This document shows, piece after piece, positions 34,932 to 46,741 of a stretch of 64,000 nt of DNA; position 1 is the stretch's first letter; the number at the start of each line of letters is the position of its first letter. Source of the DNA: Clonostachys chloroleuca (Eukaryota; Ascomycota; Sordariomycetes; Hypocreales; Bionectriaceae); NCBI GenBank assembly GCA_037952775.1, contig JBANAY010000003.1, positions 29,884,001 to 29,948,000 of the forward strand. The letters are read 5' to 3'. The notes under the pieces are model-generated. The model did no database searches. It was not told the DNA's origin and was given only the letters and a program-made list of their open reading frames with translations. Position numbers and translations under genes: made by a program.

Positions 34932-36091
34932 ATGCTACTAAAACCCGTAGTCTTCTTGGCCCTTCTAGTTGAAGCAACACTAGCAGGGCCATCCAGATTT
35001 CCCAAATACCCAGTTGATCTCAAATTTGATCAGCTCCCGGATCCTAGGAAGGTATGGGCTGGAGAACCAGGCAGCCGAGAGGAAGGCCTTGGTCGGCTCG
35101 TACTGCTAACAGATGATCTTATTCGCACGACAGCAGCCCAGCAAATCCAAACCGGACAGAGGGTTGGTTTGAACTGGGAGCTGACCAAGTTGGAGTACCC
35201 TTCTTTCGGACGAGAGCCCTTTCAGCATAAATTTGTGCCTATTCTGGGAGGAGATGCCATTGACGACCTTTACACAATGAATCCTCGTAAGAACCTACAT
35301 AATTATACTGTGAATAGAGTATCGGCAAGATGCTGACTCAAAACAGAACAGAGTAGCCAGTGGGATGGTCTGCGTCACTGGAGCATGGTCGAGGATGAAG
35401 ACTCAGACCGCCGTGTGTTTTATGGTGGAATCACCAAAGAGGAGATCATTAACGGCACAACAGACCGCATCGGCATCAACTACTGGGCAGAAGAAGGTAT
35501 CAATGGCCGTGGCGTACTCATAGACTACGTCTCTTGGGCTGAAGAACAGGGCATCGAATACGATGCCTTCTCAACCCACCCCATTCCGCTGAAGGACATT
35601 CTTCACATCGCGGAATTCTCAAACATTACCTTCCAGAGAGGCGATATTCTTCTCGTTCGCAGCGGCATGACAAAGATGTGGGAGGAGGAGATGGACCTCG
35701 CAGCCAAAATAGCGTACTCCAAGTCACCACAGCCCAGGCATGTGGGCGTTGAAGCCACCATGGACGTGGTCCGATGGCTCTGGGACGCTGGCTTTGCTGC
35801 AGTGGCCGGCGACTCTGTTTCATTTGAAGTCTGGCCTCCATCTGGCGAGTTCAGTCTTCACGATTACATTCTCGCCGGGTGGGGTATGCCTTTAGGTAAG
35901 TATTTGAGATATTTCTCATTCTGAGGAGCTAAACAACGTGCTGAGCAAACTTTACAGGGGAGATGTTCAACTTGGAGAGGCTTGCTGAGGTTTGCAAGGA
36001 GCAAAATCGCTGGACGTTCTTCTTTACTTCAGCACCATTCAACATGCCAGGTGGCGTCTCATCGTCTCCCAATGCTCAGGCAATCTTTTGA
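34932..36091 (+). CDS. Secreted cyclase-family (kynurenine formamidase-like) hydrolase
   Basis: Exons 34932-35286, 35347-35895 and 35958-36091 give 345 residues. A signal peptide MLLKPVVFLALLVEATLAG suggests secretion, unusual but known for fungal members of this metal-dependent fold. Core features: SSQWDGLRHWSMVEDEDSDR at the metal site, INGRGVLIDYVSWAEEQGIE, ITFQRGDILLVRSGMTKMWE, and the late block GDSVSFEVWPPSGE then LHDYILAGWGMPLGEMFNLE. All junctions keep phase. The family hydrolyses or cyclises amide or lactone substrates; the actual substrate is not predictable. No damage; it follows a long gene-free spacer. Confidence 0.83.
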
Positions 36092-36728
36092 GAATTCTGG
36101 GAATAGCATATAACTGGTAGAATATGAGTTTTATATAAGACATTGCGGATATTCACCAGATTTCTGCTTCACCTCTTTCCTGTGGCCGGTCAGTATGCAT
36201 TATGGGTGTTGTGCTACGATCTGGGTTTGAAATATGGGATCGATCACGTGCTCTGATGTTTGAGGAGTACATACTTCGATCAAGTCGCCCTAAATGAGAG
36301 CGATGTTACAAAATGCCGTGACCTCGTCAAAGTTTGTGATTGAAATGCGAATATGAAATAGTTCAAGAAGCTGTTGCAAGTAACTTGACGTAACTAACAT
36401 AGCTTGATGCAACATTACCATAGCTGAATTGACCAAGAATAAAGTCCATTTGAAGAACGCAATCTGGTTTCTGTTTCTGAAATCCTTGCTTTAAGAGTAT
36501 GGGAAAGAAACGACCGTAGGGGCGATTTTGTTGGCAAGCCTGAGTGTTTCAAATGGAAAAATCAGGTCGTGATCACACAGTAGAATGATAAGACGATGCA
36601 CAAAACATATCTTAAACAAGAACGAGCTCTGAAGAACCAAATAAAATACGTTTATTGAGACGCTACGACCTAGAAATCCCATTTGTGCTATGCTAAAAGA
36701 TTAGATTCAGAAAAGTAAATATTTTCGT
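36092..36728. other. Spacer between convergent genes
   Basis: 3' regions of the cyclase and the Zn2Cys6 gene. One short frame (36491-36682) is not supported. Confidence 0.4.
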
Positions 36729-38879
36729 TCACGAGACGAGCCTATTGCTCCCAATGATCCCAGCCAGGAAAGTCCGAGCCCTTTCCGCCTCAGTGTTCCT
36801 ACCTCGCAGGCAACCAAGGGCAGAAATGCACAGGTTGAACTCCCTGCGGGCAACTTTGCGGACTTCCAAGGACGGGTTTCCCATGCTATTCAGGTGAACG
36901 ATTGAAGTCGGCAGAATAATGCTGATGCAAGTATTCGAGAGATACCGACACAGACGGACACCCTTCAGATCCCGCAGTAGTCTCGTGATTGTGGTTGCGG
37001 AGTTTTGCACGCACACCCTGGCCGTGTGCTGGGCCTGGGACTGCACGAAATCCCCCGGCGTGAGCTTGATATCGTACAGAGGCCTGTACAGGGCCGATAT
37101 CAGCGCCTGGTACTCCATCTGCAGCATCACGCGCTGGATGATTACGGAGCCCTGGCCGGCATTCACGTCCAGCCGGCACGGCTGCTGCTTGTGCCGGCAA
37201 GCCTCGGGAAGCGACTCTGCCCAGTCAGAGAGTTCCAGGTAGAGGCTGCTGACAGTGTCAATGTTGTCAAAGTTCTTCTTGGGGCACACTAGTGCAACTC
37301 TATAGTTTGTGTGGTCGGACGTCTCGTGATTAAGGAGCGTCGAGTACTGAGCATCAAGCACGCGTCCAATAAACCTGCAGAGCTGGGCTCTGGCCAGGCA
37401 GATTGACACCAGATCCTGCTGGAAGCTGGCTGGGATGTCGTACTGGATGGGTTCAAAATCGTCCTCAGTGAGCATCGGCACGTCGAAGTCCTCATCGGCG
37501 ATCCGCGTTGGGTAGCGCAGGCCGAGCGCGAGGAGGCGGTCGTACATGAAGCAGCACCACCATGTGCGCTTCCATGCCCTTTTACGGGAAGAGAGTGCCT
37601 CTTCGGGTAATGGAGAAGAATTCAGGCCAAAATACAAGTCTTCCGAGTTTCGGTGCAACCCGAAGCTTTGCGCCAGAGAAATTGCTACGCCCGACCAATG
37701 CCAGCAGTCCTTGAGGTCTTCAGAGGCCTCGTACCACGACGCTAGGAGGAGTAGCGACTGGACAATGGATAAACGGTCCAGTTCACAGTCAAATGTGTAT
37801 AGCAGCTGCCGTCAACACACCCTGTTAGTCTGCTTCGGAGAAACCTCCAAGCGTAGCGGGCGGGTCAGTGGTTCCCTGGGGGATCAGATATTTACCTTGA
37901 TCTTTTCGCAGAGGTTCTTCCTTGCGTCATTACGCGTGGAATAGCCTGCGCGGAAAAGAAAGTCCATGTCGACGAATACGGCACCCGAATATAAGACAGC
38001 TTGGTAGAGGAGCAGGCTGATGGGCTCTTCACATTTTCGCTCGTCCAGAAGGTTTATCAAGCTCGTCGTCTCGAGCATGGGAAATCGAGGATGGACGTAT
38101 TCGATAAAGGCCTGCAAGAGGGGTTTTTGTACCGGCCACGGCGGTAGATCGAAAGCACCTTTTAGTCTCAAGTAATCGGATTCATCTTGGTTTACGTTCG
38201 GCGGTAACGGGCGAATGTAAGGAGGGAATTGAGTTGGATAGAGGGTGAAGTCTTCTTCGGGAAAAGAATCTGGCGGAGAGAGATACGTCGCGTTTAGTGT
38301 GTCACCAAACGGTGAGTTCCCATACTCGGGTATCTGTTCAAAGTCGGTAAAGAAGCTGGATTCGCTCATCTCGACCCTCGGAACATCCATCAGCGTGCTC
38401 AGGTTGCCGGTCGAAAATCGCTTGTTCAAGGAATCGCCAAAGACATCATCAGCATCACTAGAGGAGGGTGTGGGCAGCATGCCAAGCGCGGCGCCCAATG
38501 GATGGCTAGAAGACATGTCTGCCTTTGCTTGAGCCTGCTTGGCCTTGCGTTGCCAGAAATTGGGCCTTGCCGTGAAGTAGGTATGGTGTTAGGAACATGA
38601 ACTTCCTCATCGACCTTTACGATATAAGCCGACTTACCTTAGTCTACGATTCAGTGGAATGACACACTGCGAGAGGAAGTCAGCTGGGGGAGTGCTACAA
38701 GGCTGGCCGGCAAGACAACAACGGCCCAGAAGAAGCAAACATACATCTAGATTCTTCCAGAGGCAGTTCCCACAGGGGGTGCCACTGGGCCGTCGAGCGA
38801 CGTCACAGCGGACTTTACGCGAGCGGCACGCTTGGCAAGCCAAAGAGGCGCGCTTTCTGATGGTGCTCGATTGTGACAT
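36729..38879 (-). CDS. Zn2Cys6 transcription factor (four exons)
   Basis: Exons 38745-38879, 38638-38666, 37896-38565 and 36729-37805 (complement) give 636 residues. The zinc cluster CQACRSRKVRC...CGNCLWKNLDC is completed only across intron 1, so the 29-nt second exon is required (it restores DCVIPLNRRLR). Exon 3 carries an acidic linker and the start of the regulatory domain (FIEYVHPRFPMLETTSLINL). Exon 4 continues LLYTFDCELDRLSIVQSLLL, HWSGVAISLAQSFGLHRN, SSRKRAWKRTWWCCFMYDRL. Nuclear; likely pathway regulator. Adjacent to a second Zn2Cys6 gene in the same orientation (40145-41320). Confidence 0.87.
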
Positions 38880-40144
38880 GATTGATTTATGTATGATAGC
38901 TTGCTCCAGATGGGCATATTTGCTTCAACGAGGCAAGGAAAAGAGAGCAATTGCAAAGAAATCCAAGGAAATGGAAAATTCGGGTCAAGTCGGTTATCAT
39001 ACGGCAGCAACGTCAGGGGCAACCTCGGTAGCAAATCGAATTTTGGTCTTTCTCCGTTCGGCGCCCGATCGATGTCGCCGAAGCTGCTTGGCAAACTAGT
39101 CTCGCTTCGGACAGTCTCGCAGATCATGCTCAAGTGTCCCGCAGGACCTCCTCCGAGGTCACATGAGCAGTCCATGTGACCTTGATTTAGCTCTCAGGGC
39201 GGCCGTTGCTCTCAAGGGTTGTTCCTGACTTGGCTTCTGGTTATACCCATTCCTCGTCGATGTTCTCTCTCCCCTTTCCCTCTGAATTTGAGCAGTTTCA
39301 GCACGTCAGAGTAGATGTGAATCAAGGTAATAGTGGAGCTTAAATTACGTTTTTCCGTCGGCGGTGAGAGTCCGACGGATCAGTCCGCCGCAACACAGAG
39401 ACGGAAAACGCCGGCTTCACACTACCGATGCCGAGACGCACACCATTGGATAAAGCCGGGGGAGATTAGGGCTCTCCACCCCAATTATTGATGATGATGG
39501 GGGCTAGACCCGATTGGTAGCAACGATTTGAAAAAACCGGTTGGTTGTATGGGCGGTGTGAAGACTCCTTACAATCACAAACCCCCACATTGTTCTTTGG
39601 CTTGGTCAGCCCTGGTTAGAAAAGCGTCCACAGTGAGTGAGGCCTGGCAACATCACTGGTTACCATTTCATGCCCTCTCCACTCCCCCAGCATTTTGGCT
39701 CGCTTAGTCGATAGTCTGCGCCCTACCCCAGAGTAAGCGGCAGCCACACTCCGTTCATCAGGAGCTATCCGATGGCTCTCTGCCCCATTTTAGCCTAGGG
39801 AGAGCATCGCAGCTGCATCTCTAACCTCCTTCTGGTTTCTCAAAGTGTCTCAATGATCCACACCGTTCTGGAACGTGTGAGAGTTATTGATATCAAGGAG
39901 TTGGTGTGGTACAGGGTAGGCCGAAAATAGAGAAAATCTTCAGACTCGTCTCTATTCCCTGGCTGGTCTTTTGAGGGTGGAGGAGCTACGAGAATGCTAA
40001 GTGCCTATTTGATATTTACGTTTTTCAGGGATACTAGAAAACCATTATACTATATACGATAAGGTTATAGATTTAGGGAGATAAGAAAGTACATGAGATG
40101 AGTTGACCAAGTGAACACAAATTATTCCGTTTGTTGTTTGCTCT
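38880..40144. other. Intergenic spacer between two regulators
   Basis: About 1.26 kb including the promoter of the 38879 gene. Open frames overlapping 38659-39179 are antisense or out-of-frame shadows. No structured repeat is seen. Confidence 0.45.
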
Positions 40145-41320
40145 TCATGCAACACTCTTTTCCGTGATATCATAAGCTTCGATTGTATTAATACCCTTGC
40201 ACGGAACCAGTAGAAATTTCTCGAGGGGAAGCAGTTTTCGTGGCATAGCCGGCCACCCCTCGGTGAACATCTCGTAGGTTATTGTTCTTGTGGGCTCGGG
40301 TTGATTGCGGTGCTCAGCCTCTGAATCCCAGGAACTAAATGCTGGTGACATGGGTAAAGCGACCAGCGTATGGAATCCGATGCATATTCCCTGCCGGACA
40401 ATGGAATAAACCCCATAGAGCATGTAAACTACAAGCGCTGTCCGGCGGATGCATTCCGCAAGGATCCACGAGACCCAGCATACTGCCTCGGCGTCGTGGA
40501 GCTCAGCTTGAGATCGGGCAAGCAGTTTCAAGGCCGAGCTCATCAAGACCATTTGCTGCTGCTCTGCCAACATGCGTTGTTCGATACCGCCGTAGAAGAG
40601 TCGTATCGTTTGATATAAGACCAGAGCTTGCAACCTGGCCAGCTCATCCAAAAGAGTTAGGTCTGTCTCGGTATCCTGGAGTAGTTGAAGAACCTCTGTA
40701 TCTATAACTCGAAATAGCATAATGCTGTTGCTTTGATTGATGAGGCAGGACGCAGAGGATGCGCCGAAAGCCGCCCTGATTGAACGTGGCATAGACTCGT
40801 GGTATAGATGGGGGTGAATGAACAGTGTTTGCGACTGTTCGGCGAATGCACGGGGATAGCTTTTCATTTGGTCCATCACCCATTGCCAGCTCTCGTTGCT
40901 TCCTTCTATAGGTTTTACTTCGCCGAGCGGACCCAATAGTCGAAGACTCGGCTGGCTCCCTACGGACAGAAAGTTCAAGCTTGGTGATGGCGTTGTTCCG
41001 CTGTTGGGAAGCTGCCCCAATCCAAAGTCGGCTAAGCTAGTAATGTCAAACGAACTTTCAGGAACATTGTCCTCTATCAAGTCCATGACATCCAGCCAAG
41101 ACGTATTGGTCGTCATAGGTTGGCTGACGGTGGTAGCCAAGTGTGAAGGCCATTTTGATAACCTTGGGGTTGACTTCGTGCTGGACGGGCTGCTGACCGG
41201 CGCATACAAATAACGGCAATCCTTCTTCGTTCTCTGGCATGTGCTGCATGAAGGATGACCAAAATCACACTTCCGGCGGCTTTTGAAACAAGCCTCACAA
41301 GACCTTCGCCTCAACGGCAT
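40145..41320 (-). CDS. Short Zn2Cys6 transcription factor
   Basis: Single exon, 391 residues from Met 41320 (MPLRRRSCEACFKSRRKCDF); the in-frame extension upstream would add a hydrophobic leader uncharacteristic of this family. Zinc cluster: CEACFKSRRKC...CSTCQRTKKDC. A Ser/Pro-rich linker follows. The C-terminal helical region contains FGASSASCLINQSNSIMLF, QALVLYQTIRLFYGGIEQRM and AVCWVSWILAECIRRTALVV, as in the compact regulators often found in fungal metabolite clusters. It is divergent from the glyoxalase-3 gene at 41996 across a 675-bp spacer, its best candidate target. No damage. Confidence 0.83.
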   Translation of the reverse strand: MPLRRRSCEACFKSRRKCDFGHPSCSTCQRTKKDCRYLYAPVSSPSSTKSTPRLSKWPSHLATTVSQPMTTNTSWLDVMDLIEDNVPESSFDITSLADFGLGQLPNSGTTPSPSLNFLSVGSQPSLRLLGPLGEVKPIEGSNESWQWVMDQMKSYPRAFAEQSQTLFIHPHLYHESMPRSIRAAFGASSASCLINQSNSIMLFRVIDTEVLQLLQDTETDLTLLDELARLQALVLYQTIRLFYGGIEQRMLAEQQQMVLMSSALKLLARSQAELHDAEAVCWVSWILAECIRRTALVVYMLYGVYSIVRQGICIGFHTLVALPMSPAFSSWDSEAEHRNQPEPTRTITYEMFTEGWPAMPRKLLPLEKFLLVPCKGINTIEAYDITEKSVA

Positions 41321-41995
41321 GGTAATAATGGCGAAATGCAGTCTGTCGTTTGTGTTGAAAGCAGCAAATTGGATTAATAATCCGCTTACAGCGGACAAAA
41401 ATAAAGCCAGCAGGAAGTGGCGGTTCTGAGTAATCAAGCATGGCTGGAAGTAACCCAGCAAGCATCGTATGCATGGAGATATCATGAGAAAGTTTGGCAT
41501 GCAAGTTCCATTACTTCGCTACGTCTGGGTTATTAGGGATTTCTAAACAAAACTGTGGAAGATGAAGAGTTGCCTTGGAATTTTCTGGATATGTGGAGAT
41601 TATTTCTGCTAACTGCCAAGAGCTATCACTCCAAGGGAAAGAAAGGTAGAATCTAATGTTATTGGTACTTGTTTTATCCAATAAAATCAGAATGAAGTCT
41701 CTAGTTCCATTATAGCAGATCTGCTTGCCTCCACATATTTGTGGCACAGCGAACTTCTCCCTTGCGATGATTTTCAGGTGCAGAATTCAGGGCATCCATA
41801 GTGATCATTACGCAAGTTTAGTGGGGTGGTTCCCTACATAACGACCAATTCACCAATCAACGAAGGTCCTACCCTCCTAAATCTGCTTCTATTTGTTCTC
41901 GAGCCAAATCACGTGTCAGCGATTAGAGCGCGACATTCCTAGTGGCCAAACGCCCACTTCCTCAACAATTCTCACCTCAAGGAACAACCTGCACC
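41321..41995. promoter_or_regulatory. Divergent promoter between short Zn2Cys6 gene and glyoxalase-like gene
   Basis: 675 bp between start codons. No clear TATA; the open frame at 41511-41747 is not supported. The arrangement suggests shared control. Confidence 0.35.
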
Positions 41996-42946
41996 ATGAC
42001 TTCAACACTACAAGATCACATAGTTTTTCTTGTTGATACCGAGTTCTTTGAGAACCTGCCTGCCTGGGTCACTGACAACTTTACCGTCACCCCCGGAGGC
42101 TACCATGATGGCCAACCATCTCGCAATAAATTAGTCATCTTTGCTGATGGCAGCTACCTAGAGTTCTTCAACTGGTATGACACACCACCTTCTCTAGATG
42201 ATGAGACTTTGCCAATGAGATTCTGGGGAGCTAAAACCCCAGGGCTTATCGACTTTGCAATTACTGATACTATCCAATCTGCTGAAGAATCAGTGGGAGT
42301 GGTTAACCAACGTTTATCTGAGGGACCAGATAAAGATGCTGGTCTTGGGGTCAAATTCGGCAAGCCAATTACGGGATCGCGCAAGAAATCCGACGGTACA
42401 GAGATCAGCTGGAAGGTTACTCGACCAGAGTTTTCCAAAGGCGGTAAAACGCCCAGTGAGGACCTTTTCGTGAATGGCAGAATTGACGTCCCATTCTTCT
42501 GCCATGATGTCACCCCACGAATAAATAGGGTCCCAAGTCTGGACAAGGAGAAGACTACACATCCTTGCGGTGCTACTGGCATCGCGGCCTGTGAGATCCT
42601 AGTACCTAAACAGTTGCACGCGGAATACACCAACCTCTATTCCAAGATTCTCGGCTCCAAGATTGAGCCTGGTGCTGGCCAAAGCTCGCATACCCTTGAT
42701 CTCGGTGTGCCCCAGGGATCTACCCGTACGGCAGTGGTAGTACGTGCTGCCGAGACTGAACACGATATCAAGCGTATGAAAGAGAGGGGGATTGGCTTGT
42801 CCGACCTTATTATCGCTGTTAAGTCCGATGACCTAGGCAGCGGGGGAGGCGCGCATTGGGCGAGGGTATTGCTTCCACTATTTGGCTTGCAAAGGAGGCT
42901 TAGTCAACTGCCAGTGTATTTTGACATGGAGAGTTTGCTTCAGTAA
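41996..42946 (+). CDS. Glyoxalase-like domain protein (glyoxalase_3 type)
   Basis: Single exon, 316 residues from ATG 41996 (context CACCATGAC). N-terminal HIVFLVDTEFFENLPAWVTD, then TVTPGGYHDGQPSRNKLVIF, SYLEFFNWYD and LIDFAITDT match the first VOC-like module, where the His in DHIVFLV and the Glu in YLEFFN are likely metal ligands. A middle stretch GKPITGSRKKSDGTEISWKV and PFFCHDVTPRINRVP complete it, with a second weaker module from HPCGATGIAACEILVPKQ. Function of this fungal family is uncharacterised; metal-dependent isomerase or detoxification chemistry is likely. Cytosolic. Confidence 0.8.
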   Translation: MTSTLQDHIVFLVDTEFFENLPAWVTDNFTVTPGGYHDGQPSRNKLVIFADGSYLEFFNWYDTPPSLDDETLPMRFWGAKTPGLIDFAITDTIQSAEESVGVVNQRLSEGPDKDAGLGVKFGKPITGSRKKSDGTEISWKVTRPEFSKGGKTPSEDLFVNGRIDVPFFCHDVTPRINRVPSLDKEKTTHPCGATGIAACEILVPKQLHAEYTNLYSKILGSKIEPGAGQSSHTLDLGVPQGSTRTAVVVRAAETEHDIKRMKERGIGLSDLIIAVKSDDLGSGGGAHWARVLLPLFGLQRRLSQLPVYFDMESLLQ

Positions 42947-43646
42947 TCTTTTGAGAAGCGCAGACTGCTCACAGCAAAGAAGGGGAACTAACGGGGGTAT
43001 GGCGGACGTCGACAAGTTGTTGTCATTTTAGTTTACTAAAATATCTGCCATCAACTCGCTTCTCAATCATGCTTTTTCAGATTCAGTGGTTTCCATGTAG
43101 TGCCATGTTACCCCTAACTTGAGCTTAACGGAAAATAAATGCTATGTGAGGATTATCATAGGGCTATTTATAACCTTACCTTCCCATTGCTTAGGTATAT
43201 AGCCTCCTCTGCCTTTTTCTTAAGAAACTGTACTTGATTTCTTTTGAATTTTTTTGATTTTCTAATAAAACAGCCGGAAAAAGTCTACTGTACCCATAAT
43301 ATTTCTTAAACAACTTTAATAACCTTTGTATCCTTTACTTATAATTTCAACCTCTTAAGTGATAAAATTATAAACATACATAGCTTCACACTTTTCGCAC
43401 CAACGCTTTATGATAGAACGGTTTAGCTCTGGCATACCGAATGAAGTCAGCTGCTAGATCCTAGCGATAATGGTTCAAGTACTTGAGTGTTGATGTCAGG
43501 ACAGTCGGAGGTGAGCAATTTGGCTCTAGGTCGAAGCTGAAAAAGACTGCCTGAGCCTGATTGTATTTGAAGCCTATAATACGAGAAAGCCAAATATCTC
43601 GCAGAGACTAAACCATCTCAAATCCATGCCGACTCTAGTTGTCTCG
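42947..43646. other. Spacer between convergent genes
   Basis: AT-rich 3' regions of the glyoxalase-like and lipase genes. Poly-T and poly-A tracts near 43250-43330; nothing gene-like. Confidence 0.45.
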
Positions 43647-45014
43647 TTACAGTTGTCCCAAAGGAGGCCCGGTAGGGTCCACGACGGTAACATTTTTGAC
43701 GACACATGCAGAAGTACCATAAATTTCAGAATGAGTCCCGTTGAACAAGCTTCCCAGCCATTCCAGCGATCTGGAGTGGCCGTTCTGGAGCTCGGAGATG
43801 TGCTCTCCGACTGTGTTGCGCTCGTAGAGAACAACCGCTCCACCGTCGCAGTATTCAGTAATCAACTGGTCCGAGAGTTGAATTGAGCTAAACTGATCAC
43901 CAATAGCCTTGTAGGCAAAGACGGGAACGCTCGGAACGCCCTTGAGGCGGAGGTCATAGTGGCCGTCGTACAGAGAGGTGAGGATGGGATGGGTGAAGTC
44001 GTCCCGCCCATTGATGAAGTAATCGAAAATGCTCTGATTGTAAAAAGCGACAAAGGCCTGGAGAGCAGACATGTTCAGGGCGGCAAGAAAGTCTTGAGCT
44101 TTCTCCTGCTTCAGCGACGATATCAAAAACTCCCGAGCGGCTGGGAACTGCTGGGTCAGCCCGAGAAGCGCATTGGGGAGCAGTCCGGCAGACGAGGTTC
44201 CGTCGAGGAGGTCGGCCGTTGCCACAAACCCCGGAGGCATGCCGCCGATAACGAGACCTGCAAAGTAAGGCTGCAGATCTGGAGCATAGTACGGTTGCAT
44301 TTCTCCAGCCCAGCCAGATGAGATGGCGCCACCGGAGTAGCCCCAGAGAGAGAAGCTTGCATGTGCCGCGTCAAGCCCCAATGGCTCGAGTCCTTCCAGT
44401 TGGCTGTCGCCTAGGGTAGCAAGAGAATAGACGGCGCGCACACCATCGAGGATTACCTTTCCCTCGAGAGCTCCAGCTGTGGACGCAGCGAAAGGGCCTT
44501 CAAAGTCGGGTACGGAGACAAACCAGCCACGTTGGAGTGCCGCCGTCACATCCCCCAGCGTTGCTGTCTGAGTGGGGTCATACATCACCACGCTAACAGA
44601 CCAGTCAACACTCGGAGTGTTGTAAGGGAGCTGGTAGGACAGGAATGCAGTTCCCTTGCCCCTCGAGGAGGTTTCATACTGAGAATGGTTGCTGGTAGGT
44701 GTGGATGAATAGGCATTGAGAGGACTGAAGACGGTTGAAAATGACCAAAGTGGATGTCCAAGGCTATCCTCGGTGCGATAAACAATGTTGTAGACGGCTG
44801 AGGCATTGAACATGGCGCTCAAATTACCCGGCGCTACCCGTATACGTATCAGGTCTCCCAGAGCATAAGCCGAGAGGTTAGCTGGCTCGCTCATGTAAAA
44901 CGGGTCATTGGAGGGCAGAAGGGGCTCCGAGGGAGTATCGAAGATAGAAAAATCGGGACCACTAACGGCGCTCGCCACGGGCAGCAGAAGTAAAAGAAGA
45001 GTGGAGATGATCAT
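43647..45014 (-). CDS. Secretory lipase (LIP family)
   Basis: Single exon, 455 residues from Met 45014, which opens a signal peptide (MIISTLLLLLLPVASAVSG); the in-frame Met at 45080 adds 22 residues. Family features: VYNIVYRTEDSLGHPLWSFS, RGWFVSVPDFEGPFAASTAG, nucleophile elbow WGYSGGAISSGWA, QPYFAGLVIGGMPPGF, the acid region VFAYKAIGDQFSSI, and His in NTVGEHISELQNG. The catalytic triad is therefore complete. It has multiple N-glycosylation sequons. Extracellular triglyceride or ester hydrolysis. Divergent from the MCT transporter at 46742 over 1.7 kb. Confidence 0.9.
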   Translation of the reverse strand: MIISTLLLLLLPVASAVSGPDFSIFDTPSEPLLPSNDPFYMSEPANLSAYALGDLIRIRVAPGNLSAMFNASAVYNIVYRTEDSLGHPLWSFSTVFSPLNAYSSTPTSNHSQYETSSRGKGTAFLSYQLPYNTPSVDWSVSVVMYDPTQTATLGDVTAALQRGWFVSVPDFEGPFAASTAGALEGKVILDGVRAVYSLATLGDSQLEGLEPLGLDAAHASFSLWGYSGGAISSGWAGEMQPYYAPDLQPYFAGLVIGGMPPGFVATADLLDGTSSAGLLPNALLGLTQQFPAAREFLISSLKQEKAQDFLAALNMSALQAFVAFYNQSIFDYFINGRDDFTHPILTSLYDGHYDLRLKGVPSVPVFAYKAIGDQFSSIQLSDQLITEYCDGGAVVLYERNTVGEHISELQNGHSRSLEWLGSLFNGTHSEIYGTSACVVKNVTVVDPTGPPLGQL

Positions 45015-46741
45015 GACGGATCTTAGTGGAGGATAGATGTGGTTTAACAGAGGCGTGGAGTGAAGTGTCTCTTTGAGCAAAGACCGACTTGCAACTCAGG
45101 CAGGATGCCGCCTGTTTTATACACACGCACTCGAGTTCGGGGCCATCTATAGCCCGTCCTGAAGGTGTCATGACCAGGCCGTGATTATAGGTCCGGACAT
45201 AACCATTTATTCGGACCCAGGGGATGCTTGCCAATTTTGAAGCCTGTCTAGCGGAGGGCCGGGTATAGCTTTACTGGACACTTAGGACTAAATACGACTT
45301 GGCTAGGTTAGGTCAAGCCTAACCCTGGGAATGAGATGCTCTGGTAACTTTGTATAACTTTGTAGATGAATAACAGAAGAAAGCAATCCGGTATGCCATT
45401 ATGGCGAAACGATATGGACCCAGACCTGCCTTGTTTCTTACAGGTCAGGTGGGGCACGGCATGTAACTCGGTAAGAAACGTGGTTATTGGTGATCTCACT
45501 GCCAGGATTATACGACACAAGGTTAGCGTAGAGGATTGTGGGCAAGGATAGACTTGAGAACAAATGCATGCTCGCAAACACCCCCATTCCCCTTCTCTTC
45601 CGACTGAGAATTACGGAAGATAATGGAATCCTCACAGCCAGCCTGCAGAAGGTATTGTCAGCTAATCGGACTTTACCAAGGCAATGCCGCGTAAACTCCA
45701 TCTTTCATGACTTGCGAGGCTCTGGTACTGCAAGATCCGCAAATCAAGTTAGTCATCTAATTGCTTTGGTGAGAGCTGAGAACGCGGCTCATTGGCCGAT
45801 AGTTACCCCTTGGTGCTGATACCACATGCTCAAGTTGAGAACTCCCCCGGAATGATGAGAGCTTTGAGCATATCTAGTAGAATGCGTAATACCGATAGTC
45901 TTAGAAAATCTTGATAAGAAGACTATGCCTATAAGTTACAAGTAGAGCACCAGGTAAGCTAGCAGGTAGCAATAAATTGAATGGTCAGATATTTCTACAT
46001 AACGTATACTAAGTACAGCACAGATACTGGTCCTTTGGGGTAGGATGATATTCTTGAAGCGTAATGAACGAATGATGCCTAAATAGAAAACGCTATCTGC
46101 AATCTTGCTGCACGCATTGTTTATATATTCACCAGGGGCTGCAGCACACTAAGTATCCTGGCTTTCATCGTGGCGCTCGTCTCTCTAATATGTGTGAATC
46201 GCTCTTCACATTCTAGACACAAACAGACCGCATCAAGAAGGCCAAGCGAATGATATCCATCTCCCCGGATTACCATATAACTATATTGCGTTACTTCACT
46301 AATTGAGATTGTATTTTACGTTTGCAGCTTGATCATTGGCTAATTAGGCACTGGCCCCTAATTCTTGAGGCCACAAATATCTAGAAAATGATGCCAAACA
46401 CGCCTTGAGGCAATTACACATCTCACTGACCCACTCAACAACTTTTTATTTACACAGCATGTTGAAAATGGATCGTCCTCGGCGCCTTAGTTTTTGCTTA
46501 AAGAAGACACGGATTTCTAATCACCATTACAAAGGTAGTCATTCAGATACTCCGAATTACCGGGGAAAATCCGTGTCGCCGAAATATCTAGAGATATAAC
46601 CTTAACGCGATTGCTCGATTCCTGGAATCACTTCAGATTAAATAATTTCGACAAGTCTTTTGCATAACGACAAAGAAAGGTTCAGAGCCAATAGCATACA
46701 CCAAAGAACCTTTTTTGAAGCGCTTCCAAAGGATACACACC
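45015..46741. other. Long divergent spacer with an inverted repeat
   Basis: Between the lipase and the MCT-type transporter. Open frames at 45308-45819 are unsupported. An 11-bp perfect inverted repeat at 46506-46516/46567-46577 lies about 165-235 bp upstream of the transporter start. Confidence 0.45.
46506..46577. promoter_or_regulatory. Inverted repeat upstream of MCT transporter
   Basis: GACACGGATTT (46506-46516) and AAATCCGTGTC (46567-46577) are exact reverse complements separated by 50 bp. Each arm contains CGG, and further CCG/CGG triplets lie between them. That is compatible with Zn2Cys6 binding, but the spacing is longer than a usual single site. Confidence 0.4.

Noticed and set aside
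38659..39179. Overlapping open frames opposite the Zn2Cys6 start
   Set aside because: Shadows of the GC-rich zinc-cluster exon; no independent family similarity.
45308..45819. Overlapping frames in the lipase/MCT spacer
   Set aside because: Frames on both strands of the same DNA, with no domains or codon-usage support visible.
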